A DNA stretch of 42,046 nt from Frankiales bacterium (lineage in GTDB: Bacteria; Actinomycetota; Actinomycetes; Mycobacteriales; SCTD01). A program made the position numbers and the translations under genes. A model generated the notes under the pieces. It worked only from the letters and a program-made list of their open reading frames with translations, searched no databases and had not been told where the DNA came from. Positions within the stretch are counted from its first letter, which is position 1; every line of letters starts with the position of its first letter. This document shows positions 1 through 9,452 of this stretch, piece by piece. Location of the stretch: contig JAOPWP010000156.1 in NCBI GenBank assembly GCA_025965615.1, positions 1-42,046 of the forward strand. Reading direction: 5' to 3'.

Positions 1-276
1 GGGGCGGTTCACCTTCCGAACGACCGGTCCTCGAGCGGGCCCGCCGGGCTGCTGGACCCTGCCGTGCCGGCGTCCTACTGCTGGGGCCCCCGGTGCAACG
101 GGTCCACCCGGTCCGCGCTTGCTCTGAGCCGGCTGGGCTACCAGGTCCGCGAGCTGATCGGCGGGTTCGTGTACTGGGTGCGCGAAGGACTTCCGATCGT
201 CACCGCTGCGGGCGCGCGGCGGGGTGACGTAGATCCGCTCACCGGCCCGTCCGCGTCAGCACGTTGCGACTGCTGA
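1..276 (+). CDS. Rhodanese-like domain protein, 3' part
   Basis: This is the C-terminal part of a rhodanese (sulfurtransferase) domain; the gene enters from the left edge already in frame (GAVHLPND at positions 1-24). The active-site loop reads YCWGPRCNGSTR, with the second Cys in the CxxxxR arrangement that forms the persulfide cradle in this family. It is followed by the usual helix and GGFVYWVREGLP strand and a short tail ending in Cys-Asp-Cys. Rhodaneses carry sulfane sulfur on the Cys; the physiological acceptor cannot be told from the fragment. The ATG-like starts inside the window are not credible because the fold needs the upstream residues. Confidence 0.75.
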   Translation, partial: GAVHLPNDRSSSGPAGLLDPAVPASYCWGPRCNGSTRSALALSRLGYQVRELIGGFVYWVREGLPIVTAAGARRGDVDPLTGPSASARCDC

Positions 277-304
277 GGACGCGCCGGGCCGTAGCGTCGA
301 GGTC

Positions 305-754
305 ATGAGCACCCTGAGTGAGGTCGGCGACCGCGACGCGTGGCGCTGCTGGCTGTGCGACGAACCGGTGGACCCCGAGGCCTCGGTCAACGCCGACCGC
401 GGTCCGAGCGTCGACAGTGGAGCGGCACCTGCCAAGGGCAAGAAGAAGGCGGCCGCGCGGCCGGAGCGGCTCGCGCACCGGTCCTGCAACACCCGCAAGG
501 GCGCCGTCCAGGCCGTCGTCCCCTGGTCGCCCTCGCTGTTCGTCCTGGACCCGGCGCCCATCGTGGCCGTCGTCGACCGCCTCACCCGCAAGGGTGGTCG
601 CGAGGTCGTGGCCCGCTGCCCCACCCAGATGGATGCCGACGAGGCCGGGACGTGGTTGCTGGACCGGGTGTCCCGCTTGGCGCCGGACCTGCCGGTCACG
701 ATGTCGGTCGAGCAGGGCGGCGGGCAGTTCCTGCTCGTCCTGCGGACAGCGTGA
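305..754 (+). CDS. Small HNH-like zinc-finger protein of unknown function
   Basis: A 149-residue protein with an RBS-like GAGG just before its ATG. The N-terminal half carries CWLC at about residues 15-18 and, after a Lys/Ala-rich linker, HRSCNTRKG at about residues 59-67. This pairing of CxxC with HxxCN resembles the zinc-binding frame of HNH nucleases, but the central catalytic His of an HNH motif is not obvious. The C-terminal half is a small alpha/beta segment with no motif I recognise. It may be a nucleic-acid-binding protein that is not a nuclease. It stands alone, convergent with the gene on its right. Confidence 0.6.
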   Translation: MSTLSEVGDRDAWRCWLCDEPVDPEASVNADRGPSVDSGAAPAKGKKKAAARPERLAHRSCNTRKGAVQAVVPWSPSLFVLDPAPIVAVVDRLTRKGGREVVARCPTQMDADEAGTWLLDRVSRLAPDLPVTMSVEQGGGQFLLVLRTA

Positions 755-777
755 CGACGCTCTAGGTGTAGCGACAT

Positions 778-1437
778 CTAGGCCCGCCACTCCGGCGTGC
801 GCTCCGGGCTGGCCTGCTCGAGCAGCCGGCGGACCTCCTGCACGTCTGCAGAGGCGCCGTACACCGGCGTGCCGGGCTGCTGGCGCCACGACTCGTCGAG
901 GCCTCCTGCGTCCACGGCGTCGAAGCCGAGCTCGTCGAGCAGCGCGATCACGACGTCCTTCGCCGTGGCGTCGTCACCGGCAACAGGCAGAGCCCGCCGG
1001 TCCTCGGCACCGGGCGGGCGACCGGCGTCGAGCAGGTGGGCGGCGTAGATGCCGTTGAAGGCCTTGACGACAGGGGAGCCGAGCTGGTCTGCGACCCACC
1101 GGCTCTCGGTCGTCCCGGACTCGATGGCCTCGATCCGGCCGTCACGCTGCTGCGGGTAGTAGTTGCCGGTGTCGATGACGACCGCGCCGTCCGCGGCCCG
1201 GCTGAGCACGCCGTCCGACAGGTCGGCCACGTTCTTCTGCGGGATCGTCACGATGACGACCTCCGCGTCCCGGGCCGCCTCCCCGACGTGCACGGCTCGG
1301 GCGCCCGTCTCGGCCGCGAGCTCCGAGAGCGTCTGCGGACCCCGGGAGTTCGCGACCGCCACGTCGTGGCCGAGGGCCGAGAGGCGTCGGGTCAGGTTGC
1401 CGCCGATGTTGCCGGCGCCGATGATGCCGATCTTCAT
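778..1437 (-). CDS. NAD(P)-binding protein related to F420-dependent NADP reductase
   Basis: A 219-residue protein that opens with the Rossmann motif GIIGAGNIGGNLTRRL and continues with VANSRGPQTL, where the Ser-Arg after the second strand suggests NADP(H). Residues from about 75 include VTIPQKN and IDTGNYYPQQRDG, typical of the Fno/NADP oxidoreductase (F420-dependent) family. The substrate could be F420 or another hydride carrier; the sequence alone does not decide. The ATG at 1437 was chosen over the GTG 96 bases upstream because GGTGGAG precedes it and the protein then begins directly with the first strand. It lies 115 bases downstream of the MFS gene and may be co-transcribed with it. Confidence 0.75.
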   Translation of the reverse strand: MKIGIIGAGNIGGNLTRRLSALGHDVAVANSRGPQTLSELAAETGARAVHVGEAARDAEVVIVTIPQKNVADLSDGVLSRAADGAVVIDTGNYYPQQRDGRIEAIESGTTESRWVADQLGSPVVKAFNGIYAAHLLDAGRPPGAEDRRALPVAGDDATAKDVVIALLDELGFDAVDAGGLDESWRQQPGTPVYGASADVQEVRRLLEQASPERTPEWRA

Positions 1438-1552
1438 GAGCACTCCACCGGGGCCGGTCGGTCTCGCCGTACGAAGCGAGCCATGTCGGAGGTCCGTCCC
1501 GGCTCCGCACAACCGTGGCGCGTGCGCCGGCAATCCCGGGCGCCGGGCCGGC

Positions 1553-2784
1553 TCAGCCGCGCTGCTCAGCGGCGCGGTGCCCCGCGCGTCGGTGCGCCAC
1601 CAGCACGGGCCCCAGCAGGACGAGGGCGACCACCTGGAGCACCACCACCCCGAGAACCAGGGCCGGGACCGACCGGTCGTACGCCGCCCCCGCAGCGACG
1701 CCCCCCAGCAGCGCGCCGGCGCCCTGGACGCCGGCGAACACGCCGTACGCCGTGGCCCGGCGCTCGCGGGGGACGAGGTCGGCGACCAGGGCCTTGACCG
1801 TCGAGTCCTGCACCCCGACGGCTGCGCCCCAGAGGAGGATCCCGGGCACGACCGCGGCGAGGGTGCTGCCGAAGGCGAGGACCGGCCAGGCCGCCACCAT
1901 CGGCGGGAGGGCGAGGAGCACCCCCGCCCCGAGGCGGTCGTAGGCCTCGCCGGTGGCGAGCGCCGCGACGGCGCCGGCAGCCATGGCTGCGGCGTAGAGC
2001 AGCGGCACCCCGGCCGTCGGGACGAGCGAACGGTCGACCAGGTGGTAGCCGATCAGGCCGAAGCTCACCAGACCTGCTGTGCACAGGGCTGTTCCGGCAG
2101 CGAAGCGCAGGAAGGCCGGGGGGAGCGGGGGTCGCTGCGCGGGAGCGGTCGGGAAGCCTGCCTGCGCTGCCGGTTCAGCCGGCTCGGGCATGTGCCGGCG
2201 GGTCACGACCAGCAGCAGCATCGCCACCACCGCCGGGAGGGCGAGGGCGGCGAGCCCCAGTTGCAGGCTCCCGGCGGCGACCAGTGCGGCGACGAGCAGC
2301 GGCCCCGCGAAGGCTCCCACCTGGTCCAGCGCCTTGTGCACGCCGAGCCCGCGGCCCATGCCGACCTCGGCCGCGGCCTCCGCCAGCAGGGCAGACTTCG
2401 CCGGGCTGCGTACGGCCTTGCCGATCCGTTCGGCCAGGATCAGGGCTGCCGCCACGGCCAGACCAGCCGCACCCAGCTCGGGGGTGAGGGCGAGCAGGGG
2501 CACGCACACGGCGGTCAGCGCGTAGCCGCAGGTCGTGAGGGTCCAGTAACGCCGGGTGCGGTCGGCCAGCGGCCCGAAGAACAGGCGCAGCACGAGGGCA
2601 GCGGCCTCCCCGGCGCCGGTGACCGCCCCGACGACCAGGGCCGAGGCCCCGAGGGAGGCGAGCAGAGGCCCGTACACCGACCGCGCGCCCTCGTAGACCA
2701 TGTCGGCGGTCAGGCTGATGGTGCCGAAGCCGACCACCACCCGCCACGGGGACCACCGCGTACCCGTTGCGCGGCGCGGCAGCC

Positions 2785-2788
<4 letters not shown>
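1553..2788 (-). CDS. MFS transporter, substrate unknown
   Basis: A 411-residue integral membrane protein with about 12 hydrophobic segments. The loop between the second and third segments reads FGPLADRTRRYW, the GxLADRxGRR signature of the major facilitator superfamily. No feature points to a substrate; drug or metabolite efflux is the most common role of such single-gene members. Its GTG start overlaps the TGA of the acyl-CoA dehydrogenase gene (GTGA), so the two are translationally coupled. The first residues are basic and the C-terminus is short and cytoplasmic. Confidence 0.8.
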
Positions 2789-3927
<1,139 letters not shown>

Positions 3928-3983
3928 GAAGGCTCCGTCCTGGTCGGTCCGGTCCTGCACGAGGCAGGCGTGAACGGCGAGCT

Positions 3984-4319
3984 CTACAGCACCGTGGCCA
4001 GCGCCTCCGCGGGGCCCAGGGCCTCCCGGAACTCGAGGTAGTCGGCGTACTGCTCGTTGGTCATCGGTGCCGTCGGGACGTGCAGCTCGTGCTTCTCGTA
4101 GCCGCCGGCCCTCACCGAGATCCCGACGACCACGACGTCGTCGTGCTCCGGGCGGACCACCCGGACCGGCACGTCGAACGCACGCTGGCCGAGGGCCGCC
4201 GCCGCCTGCACCGCGCTCGAGACGCTCAGGTCGTTCAGGGTGGCCTGCTTCTGGCGAACCGGAGGCAGGGCGCCGATCTGTCGCTTGAGGCGGTCGCGGA
4301 CGCTCAGGGTCGTGGCCAT
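3984..4319 (-). CDS. Small protein of unknown function, divergent from narK
   Basis: A 111-residue soluble protein that I do not recognise. It has a basic N-terminal helix (SVRDRLKRQIG), a central strand-rich part (VPVRVVRPEHDDVVVVGISV) and an acidic, aromatic C-terminal helix (TNEQYADYLEFREALG). It starts divergently from narK and shares the intergenic region that contains a DevR-type palindrome, so it could be hypoxia-controlled. An ATG 18 bases upstream (4337) is an alternative start; neither has a strong RBS. The acyl-CoA dehydrogenase gene follows after 56 bases on the same strand. Confidence 0.6.
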   Translation of the reverse strand: MATTLSVRDRLKRQIGALPPVRQKQATLNDLSVSSAVQAAAALGQRAFDVPVRVVRPEHDDVVVVGISVRAGGYEKHELHVPTAPMTNEQYADYLEFREALGPAEALATVL

Positions 4320-4391
4320 GTGCAGAGCGTGCCTCATCGAGCAGGGCGCGTTCAGGGTTCGGCCGACTGGGGCCGACCGGTGACGCCGCCC

Positions 4392-4405
4392 GGGACCTTG
4401 GTCCC
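4392..4405. promoter_or_regulatory. DevR/DosR-type box upstream of narK
   Basis: GGGACCTTGGTCCC is a palindrome (six-base arms around TT) matching the DevR/DosR recognition sequence GGGACT-WW-AGTCCC and its GC-rich actinomycete variants. Its centre lies about 72 bases before the narK ATG, and the site also faces the divergent small gene ending at 3984. This is what one expects for activation of nitrate uptake and respiration under hypoxia or nitric oxide. Confidence 0.7.
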
Positions 4406-4470
4406 TGGTCCAGCGGGCTCAGGTCCGAGACGGTTGGCCGAGCCGGTGTCGCCCACGTCGAGGAGCTCTC

Positions 4471-5691
4471 ATGTCCACCCGCCAGGAAGCGCCGCCGCAG
4501 TCGCCGGCGCCCCCTCGAGAGGGAGCGGTCCCGGGAGGGGCCTTCGTGGCCCTCGCTCTCGCCACGGCCGGGTTCGGCGTCAACTTCTGGGCCTGGGCGC
4601 TGCTCAGCCCGCTCGGGCCGCGCTTCCGCGACGCGTTGGACCTCAGCGCCTCCCAGCTCTCGCTGCTCGTCGCGGTCCCCGTGCTCGTCGGCTCGCTCGG
4701 CCGCATCCCGGTCGGTGCGCTGACCGACCGCTACGGCGGCCGGATCATGTTCCCGGCCGTCTCCTTCCTGACCATCGTCCCGGTGCTCTTCCTGGGCCTG
4801 GTCGGGTCCGACAGCTACGCCGCCCTGCTGGTCGGCGGCTTCTTCCTGGGCATCGGCGGCACGGCCTTCGCGGTGGGCGTGCCCCTGGTCAACGCGTGGT
4901 TCCCCCCCGAACGCCGAGGGTTCGCCATCGGGGTGTTCGGCGCAGGCATGGGTGGCACCGCGATCAGCGCGCTGACCACGGTCCGCCTCGTCGACTCGGG
5001 CAGCGCGAGCATGCCGTTCCTCATCACGGCCGCCTGCCTCGCGGTCTACGGGGTCCTCGCTGCGCTGCTCCTTCGCGACGCCCCGGGGCGGGTCCCGCCG
5101 ACGGAGCCTGCGCTCCGCCGCCTCGGCCTCGCCGTGCGCCTGCCGATCACATGGGAGGCCGCGCTGCTCTACGCCGTGGGCTTCGGCGGTTACGTCGCGT
5201 TCAGCGTCTACCTCCCCACCTACCTGCGCACCGCGTACGGGCTGGAGCAGGCCGATGCTGCGGCCAAGATGGCCGGCTTCGTCGTCCTGGCCGTGCTCAT
5301 GCGCCCCCTCGGCGGCTACCTGTCCGACCGCATCCCCCCGCTGAAGGTGCTGTCCGTGGCCTTCGGTGCCGTCGCGGTCTGCGCGCTCGTGCAGTCCTCC
5401 ACCCCCGGGCTGAACCCCGCGGGGACGATCGCCTTCCTCGCGATGGCCGCGGCCCTGGGGGCGGCGAGCGGGGCTGTCTTCGCGCACGTCGCGCAGCGCG
5501 CACCCGGCGCCCAGGTCGGCTCCGTGACCGGGCTCGTCGGAGCGGCCGGCGGCCTCGGCGGCTTCGTCCCACCGCTCGTGATGGGCGCCGTGTACAGCCG
5601 CACGGGCTCCTACAGCGGGGGCCTCGCGGCGCTGGCGGTCGTCGCCGCCCTCGCCCTGACCTGGTGCGTCGTTGCTGGCAGGAGGGCGTGA
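4471..5691 (+). CDS. narK: Nitrate/nitrite MFS transporter NarK
   Basis: A 406-residue, 12-helix transporter of the nitrate/nitrite porter family in the cytoplasmic membrane. Two glycine-rich nitrate-signature stretches are visible: GFFLGIGGTAFAVGVPLVNAW with the following GAGMGGTAISAL in the N-terminal half, and GLVGAAGGLGGFVPPLVMG in the C-terminal half. The loop RIPVGALTDRYGGR is the MFS motif. The Pro/Ala-rich first 25 residues are cytoplasmic. GAGGAGC lies just before the ATG. It heads the nar operon with only 43 bases to narG, so it probably imports nitrate and exports nitrite for the reductase. A DevR-type palindrome lies upstream. Confidence 0.9.
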   Translation: MSTRQEAPPQSPAPPREGAVPGGAFVALALATAGFGVNFWAWALLSPLGPRFRDALDLSASQLSLLVAVPVLVGSLGRIPVGALTDRYGGRIMFPAVSFLTIVPVLFLGLVGSDSYAALLVGGFFLGIGGTAFAVGVPLVNAWFPPERRGFAIGVFGAGMGGTAISALTTVRLVDSGSASMPFLITAACLAVYGVLAALLLRDAPGRVPPTEPALRRLGLAVRLPITWEAALLYAVGFGGYVAFSVYLPTYLRTAYGLEQADAAAKMAGFVVLAVLMRPLGGYLSDRIPPLKVLSVAFGAVAVCALVQSSTPGLNPAGTIAFLAMAAALGAASGAVFAHVAQRAPGAQVGSVTGLVGAAGGLGGFVPPLVMGAVYSRTGSYSGGLAALAVVAALALTWCVVAGRRA

Positions 5692-5734
5692 GCCTGTGCG
5701 AGGGTCGGCGCCACATCCGGACGAAAGGCCCCAG

Positions 5735-8700
5735 ATGACCACGATCCGACCCGAGGGCGCGCCGGTCACGTCCGGAGACAACCCGTTCGAGCAGCTGCTG
5801 CTCAAGGGCGGTCGGCACTTCCGCAAGGGTGAGGTCAGCGACGACCTCCGCACCCTCCACCAGATCGGCGGCCGTGAGGCCGACAGCTTCTACCGGGACC
5901 GCTGGAGCCACGACAAGGTCGTCCGCTCCACGCACGGCGTGAACTGCACGGGCTCGTGCTCGTGGAAGGTCTACGTCAAGGACGGGATCATCACGTGGGA
6001 GTCGCAGCAGACCGACTACCCGTCCGTCGGCCCGGACAGCCCCGAGTACGAGCCCCGCGGCTGCCCGCGCGGTGCGGCCTTCTCCTGGTACACGTACTCG
6101 CCGACCCGCATCCGCTACCCGTACGTCCGGGGTGTGCTGCTCGAGATGTTCCGGGCCGCCAAGGCGCGCCACGACGGCGATGCGGTCCTCGCCTGGGCTG
6201 AGATCGTCAGCACCCCTGAGCTGGCTCAGCGCTACAAGCAGGCTCGGGGCAAGGGCGGTCTGGTCCGCGCCAGCTGGGACGAGGCGGTCGAGATCGCCTC
6301 GGCTGCGCACGTGCACACCGTGAAGACCTGGGGGCCGGACCGGGTGGCGGGCTTCAGCCCGATCCCGGCCATGAGCATGGTGAGCCACGCGGCAGGAGCG
6401 CGCTTCTACTCGTTGATCGGTGCACCGCTGCTCAGCTTCTACGACTGGTACGCCGACCTCCCGATGGCCTCACCGCAGGTGTTCGGCGACCAGACCGACG
6501 TCCCGGAGTCGGGGGACTGGTGGGACGCGTCCTACCTGATCCTCTGGGGCTCGAACGTGCCGGTGACCCGCACGCCTGACGCGCACTGGATGACGGAGGC
6601 GCGCTACCGCGGGCAGAAGGTCGTCGTCTGCTCACCCGACTACTCCGACGCCACGAAGTTCGCCGACGAGTGGCTCGCCCCGTCTCCCGGCAGCGACGGG
6701 GCGCTCGCGATGGCCATGGGCCACGTGATCCTGCGCGAGTTCTTCGTCGAGAAGCAGACGCCGCAGTTCGACGACTACGTCAAGAGGTTCACCGACCTGC
6801 CCTTCCTGGTGACGCTGGAGGAGCGGGACGGCCGCGTCCTGCCCGGACGGTTCCTCACCGCCTCGGACCTCGGCCAGACCGACGAGCACAGCGAGTTCAA
6901 GACGGTGCTGCTCGACAGCGCCACGGGCGAGCCGGTCGTGCCGAACGGCTCGCTCGGCTTCCGGTTCGGCCCGCAGGGCGCAGGCAGGTGGAACCTCGAC
7001 CTCGACGAGGTCGACCCGCTGCTCTCCGCCATCGGCGAGGGCACGTCGACGGAGGTCTGCCTGCCGCGATTCGACTCACCGGACGGGTCCGGTTCGGTCG
7101 TCGTCCGAGGTGTCCCGACCCGCACCGTGGCGGGGCACCGGGTCACGACGGTGTTCGACCTGCTGCTCGCGTCGTACGGCGTGGGCAGGGAGGGCCTTCC
7201 GGGCACGTGGCCCTCGGGCTACGACGACCCCGGCTCGCCGTGCACGCCCGCTTGGCAGGCGGAGCTGACCGGTGTGCCGGCCGAGAAGGCGGAGCGGATC
7301 GGGCGTGAGTTCGCCCAGAACGCGCTCGACTCCGGGGGCCGCTCCATGATCATCATGGGGGCGGGGACCAACCACTACTTCCACTCCGACACGATCTACC
7401 GCGCGTTCCTGATGCTGACCACGATCACCGGTTGCCAGGGCAAGAACGGCGGCGGCTGGGCGCACTACGTCGGGCAGGAGAAGGTCCGGCCGGTCACCGG
7501 GCACCAGCAGCTCGCGATGTCGCTCGACTGGCAGCGCCCCCCGCGGCAGATGATCGGCACCGCCTACTGGTACCTCGCGACGGGGCAGTACCGCTACGAC
7601 TCCTTCGACGCCGACGTCTTCTCCTCGCCCACCGGGGAAGGCCGGTTCAAGGGCATGACGACGGCGGACGTCCTCGCCCAGTCGGCGCGCCTCGGGTGGA
7701 TGCCGTCCTATCCGACGTTCAACTGGAGCTCGCTCGACCTGGGCGACGCGATCGTCGAGAGCGGGCAGAAGCCTGGTGACTTCGTGGCCGACGAGCTGGA
7801 AGCCGGCCGCCTGAGGTTCGCAGGGGAGGACCCCGACGCTCCTGAGAACTTCCCGCGGGTGCTCACGGTGTGGCGAGCCAACCTGCTCGGGTCGTCGGGC
7901 AAGGGCAACGAGTACTTCCTCAAGCACCTGCTCGGCGCCGACAGCTCGCTGCGCGCCGAGGAGCCGCCGCCTGCCGGCCGTTCACGCGACCTGACGTGGC
8001 ACCAGGAGGCCCCCGAGGGCAAGCTCGACATGCTGCTCGCCCTGGACTTCCGGATGACGTCGACGACGCTGTTCGCCGACGTCGTGCTGCCAGCGGCCAC
8101 CTGGTACGAGAAGCACGACCTCAACACGACGGACATGCACCCGTTCGTCAACGCCTTCACGCCCGCGATCTCGCCGCCGTGGCAGACCCGTACCGACTTC
8201 GACATCTTCGCGACGCTCGCCAAGACCTTCAGCGAGCAGGCCAAGACCCACCTCGGGACCCGGACGGACCTCGTCGCCTCTCCGCTGGCGCACGACACCC
8301 CTGACGAGATGTCCTTGCCGCACGGCAGGGTCAGCGACTGGCGAGCGGACGGCACACGTCCCGTGCCGGGCGTGAACTTCCCCAAGCTGACGATGGTGGA
8401 GCGTGACTACACGCAGATCGCCGCCAAGATGGCCGCGCTGGGCCCGCTTGCCGACACGCTCGGCGCAACCACGAAGGGCGTCACGTTCGACCTCACCCAG
8501 ACGGTCGAGTACCTGCGCCACAAGAACGGCGCAGTGCGGGGCGGGGTCGCTGACGGGCGGCCGCGGCTGGACACCGACACCTCGATGTGCGAGGCCATCC
8601 TCGCCATGTCCGGCACGACGAACGGATCGCTCGCCGTGCAGGGCTTCGAGACGCTCGAGAAGCGCACGGGGACCCGGCTCGCGGATCTCGCTCGCGAGCA

Positions 8701-9436
8701 CGAAGGGAAGCAGATCACGTTCGCAGACACCCAGGCCCGTCCGACGCCCGTGATCACCTCCCCGGAGTGGAGCGGCTCCGAGCACGGAGGGCGCCGCTAC
8801 TCGCCGTTCGTCATCAACGTCGAGCGGTCCAAGCCCTGGCACACGCTCACGGGACGCCAGCACTTCTTCGTCGAGCACGACTGGATGGCCGAGGTCGGTG
8901 AGCAGCTGCCGGTCTTCCGCCCCCCGCTGGACATGCACAAGCTGTTCTCGGAGCCGCGCATCGGCGAGCAGGGAGAGCTCGGCATCACGGTCCGGTACCT
9001 GACCCCGCACAGCAAGTGGTCGATCCACTCCGAGTACCAGGACAACCTGTTCATGCTGTCGCTGTCGCGCGGGGGCCCGACGATCTGGATGAGCCCGGCG
9101 GACGCCGCGAAGGTCTCGGTCGAGGACAACGACTGGATCGAGGCGGTCAACCGCAACGGGGTGGTGGTCGCGCGGGCCATCGTGAGCTCGCGGATGCCCG
9201 AGGGGACCGTGTTCATGTACCACGCGCAGGAGCGGACGATCGACGTCCCGATCGCCGAGACGTCAGGCAAGCGGGGCGGCATCCACAACTCCCTCACCCG
9301 CCTGCTGATGAAGCCCTCGCACCTCGCGGGCGGCTACGCGCAGATCAGCTACGCGTTCAACTACATCGGGCCGACGGGCAACCAGCGCGACGAGGTGACG
9401 GTCATCCGTCGCCGCAACCAGGACGTCACCTACTGA
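5735..9436 (+). CDS. narG: Respiratory nitrate reductase, catalytic alpha subunit NarG
   Basis: A 1233-residue molybdenum bis-MGD enzyme that reduces nitrate to nitrite at the inner face of the membrane. The N-terminal FS0 cluster ligands are His67, Cys71, Cys75 and Cys110 (THGVNCTGSCSW ... EPRGCPRG), the His-Cys3 arrangement typical of NarG. The molybdopterin core includes SFYDWYADLPMASPQ, the region that carries the Asp molybdenum ligand in E. coli NarG, and WGSNVPVTRTPDAH. The C-terminus (FNYIGPTGNQRDEVTVI) matches the family end. There is no twin-arginine signal, as expected for a cytoplasm-facing subunit. The ATG at 5735 follows GAAAGG; upstream in-frame codons are not family-like. Confidence 0.96.
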   Translation: MTTIRPEGAPVTSGDNPFEQLLLKGGRHFRKGEVSDDLRTLHQIGGREADSFYRDRWSHDKVVRSTHGVNCTGSCSWKVYVKDGIITWESQQTDYPSVGPDSPEYEPRGCPRGAAFSWYTYSPTRIRYPYVRGVLLEMFRAAKARHDGDAVLAWAEIVSTPELAQRYKQARGKGGLVRASWDEAVEIASAAHVHTVKTWGPDRVAGFSPIPAMSMVSHAAGARFYSLIGAPLLSFYDWYADLPMASPQVFGDQTDVPESGDWWDASYLILWGSNVPVTRTPDAHWMTEARYRGQKVVVCSPDYSDATKFADEWLAPSPGSDGALAMAMGHVILREFFVEKQTPQFDDYVKRFTDLPFLVTLEERDGRVLPGRFLTASDLGQTDEHSEFKTVLLDSATGEPVVPNGSLGFRFGPQGAGRWNLDLDEVDPLLSAIGEGTSTEVCLPRFDSPDGSGSVVVRGVPTRTVAGHRVTTVFDLLLASYGVGREGLPGTWPSGYDDPGSPCTPAWQAELTGVPAEKAERIGREFAQNALDSGGRSMIIMGAGTNHYFHSDTIYRAFLMLTTITGCQGKNGGGWAHYVGQEKVRPVTGHQQLAMSLDWQRPPRQMIGTAYWYLATGQYRYDSFDADVFSSPTGEGRFKGMTTADVLAQSARLGWMPSYPTFNWSSLDLGDAIVESGQKPGDFVADELEAGRLRFAGEDPDAPENFPRVLTVWRANLLGSSGKGNEYFLKHLLGADSSLRAEEPPPAGRSRDLTWHQEAPEGKLDMLLALDFRMTSTTLFADVVLPAATWYEKHDLNTTDMHPFVNAFTPAISPPWQTRTDFDIFATLAKTFSEQAKTHLGTRTDLVASPLAHDTPDEMSLPHGRVSDWRADGTRPVPGVNFPKLTMVERDYTQIAAKMAALGPLADTLGATTKGVTFDLTQTVEYLRHKNGAVRGGVADGRPRLDTDTSMCEAILAMSGTTNGSLAVQGFETLEKRTGTRLADLAREHEGKQITFADTQARPTPVITSPEWSGSEHGGRRYSPFVINVERSKPWHTLTGRQHFFVEHDWMAEVGEQLPVFRPPLDMHKLFSEPRIGEQGELGITVRYLTPHSKWSIHSEYQDNLFMLSLSRGGPTIWMSPADAAKVSVEDNDWIEAVNRNGVVVARAIVSSRMPEGTVFMYHAQERTIDVPIAETSGKRGGIHNSLTRLLMKPSHLAGGYAQISYAFNYIGPTGNQRDEVTVIRRRNQDVTY

Positions 9437-9452
9437 TGAAGGGCACCTCCTC

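Noticed and set aside
3928-5853. Upstream extension of the acyl-CoA dehydrogenase frame to a 1022-codon reading frame
   Set aside because: It is antisense to narK and the narG start, low in complexity (Arg, Glu, Asp, Gly) and adds nothing to the 380-residue enzyme, which has its own GTG and RBS.
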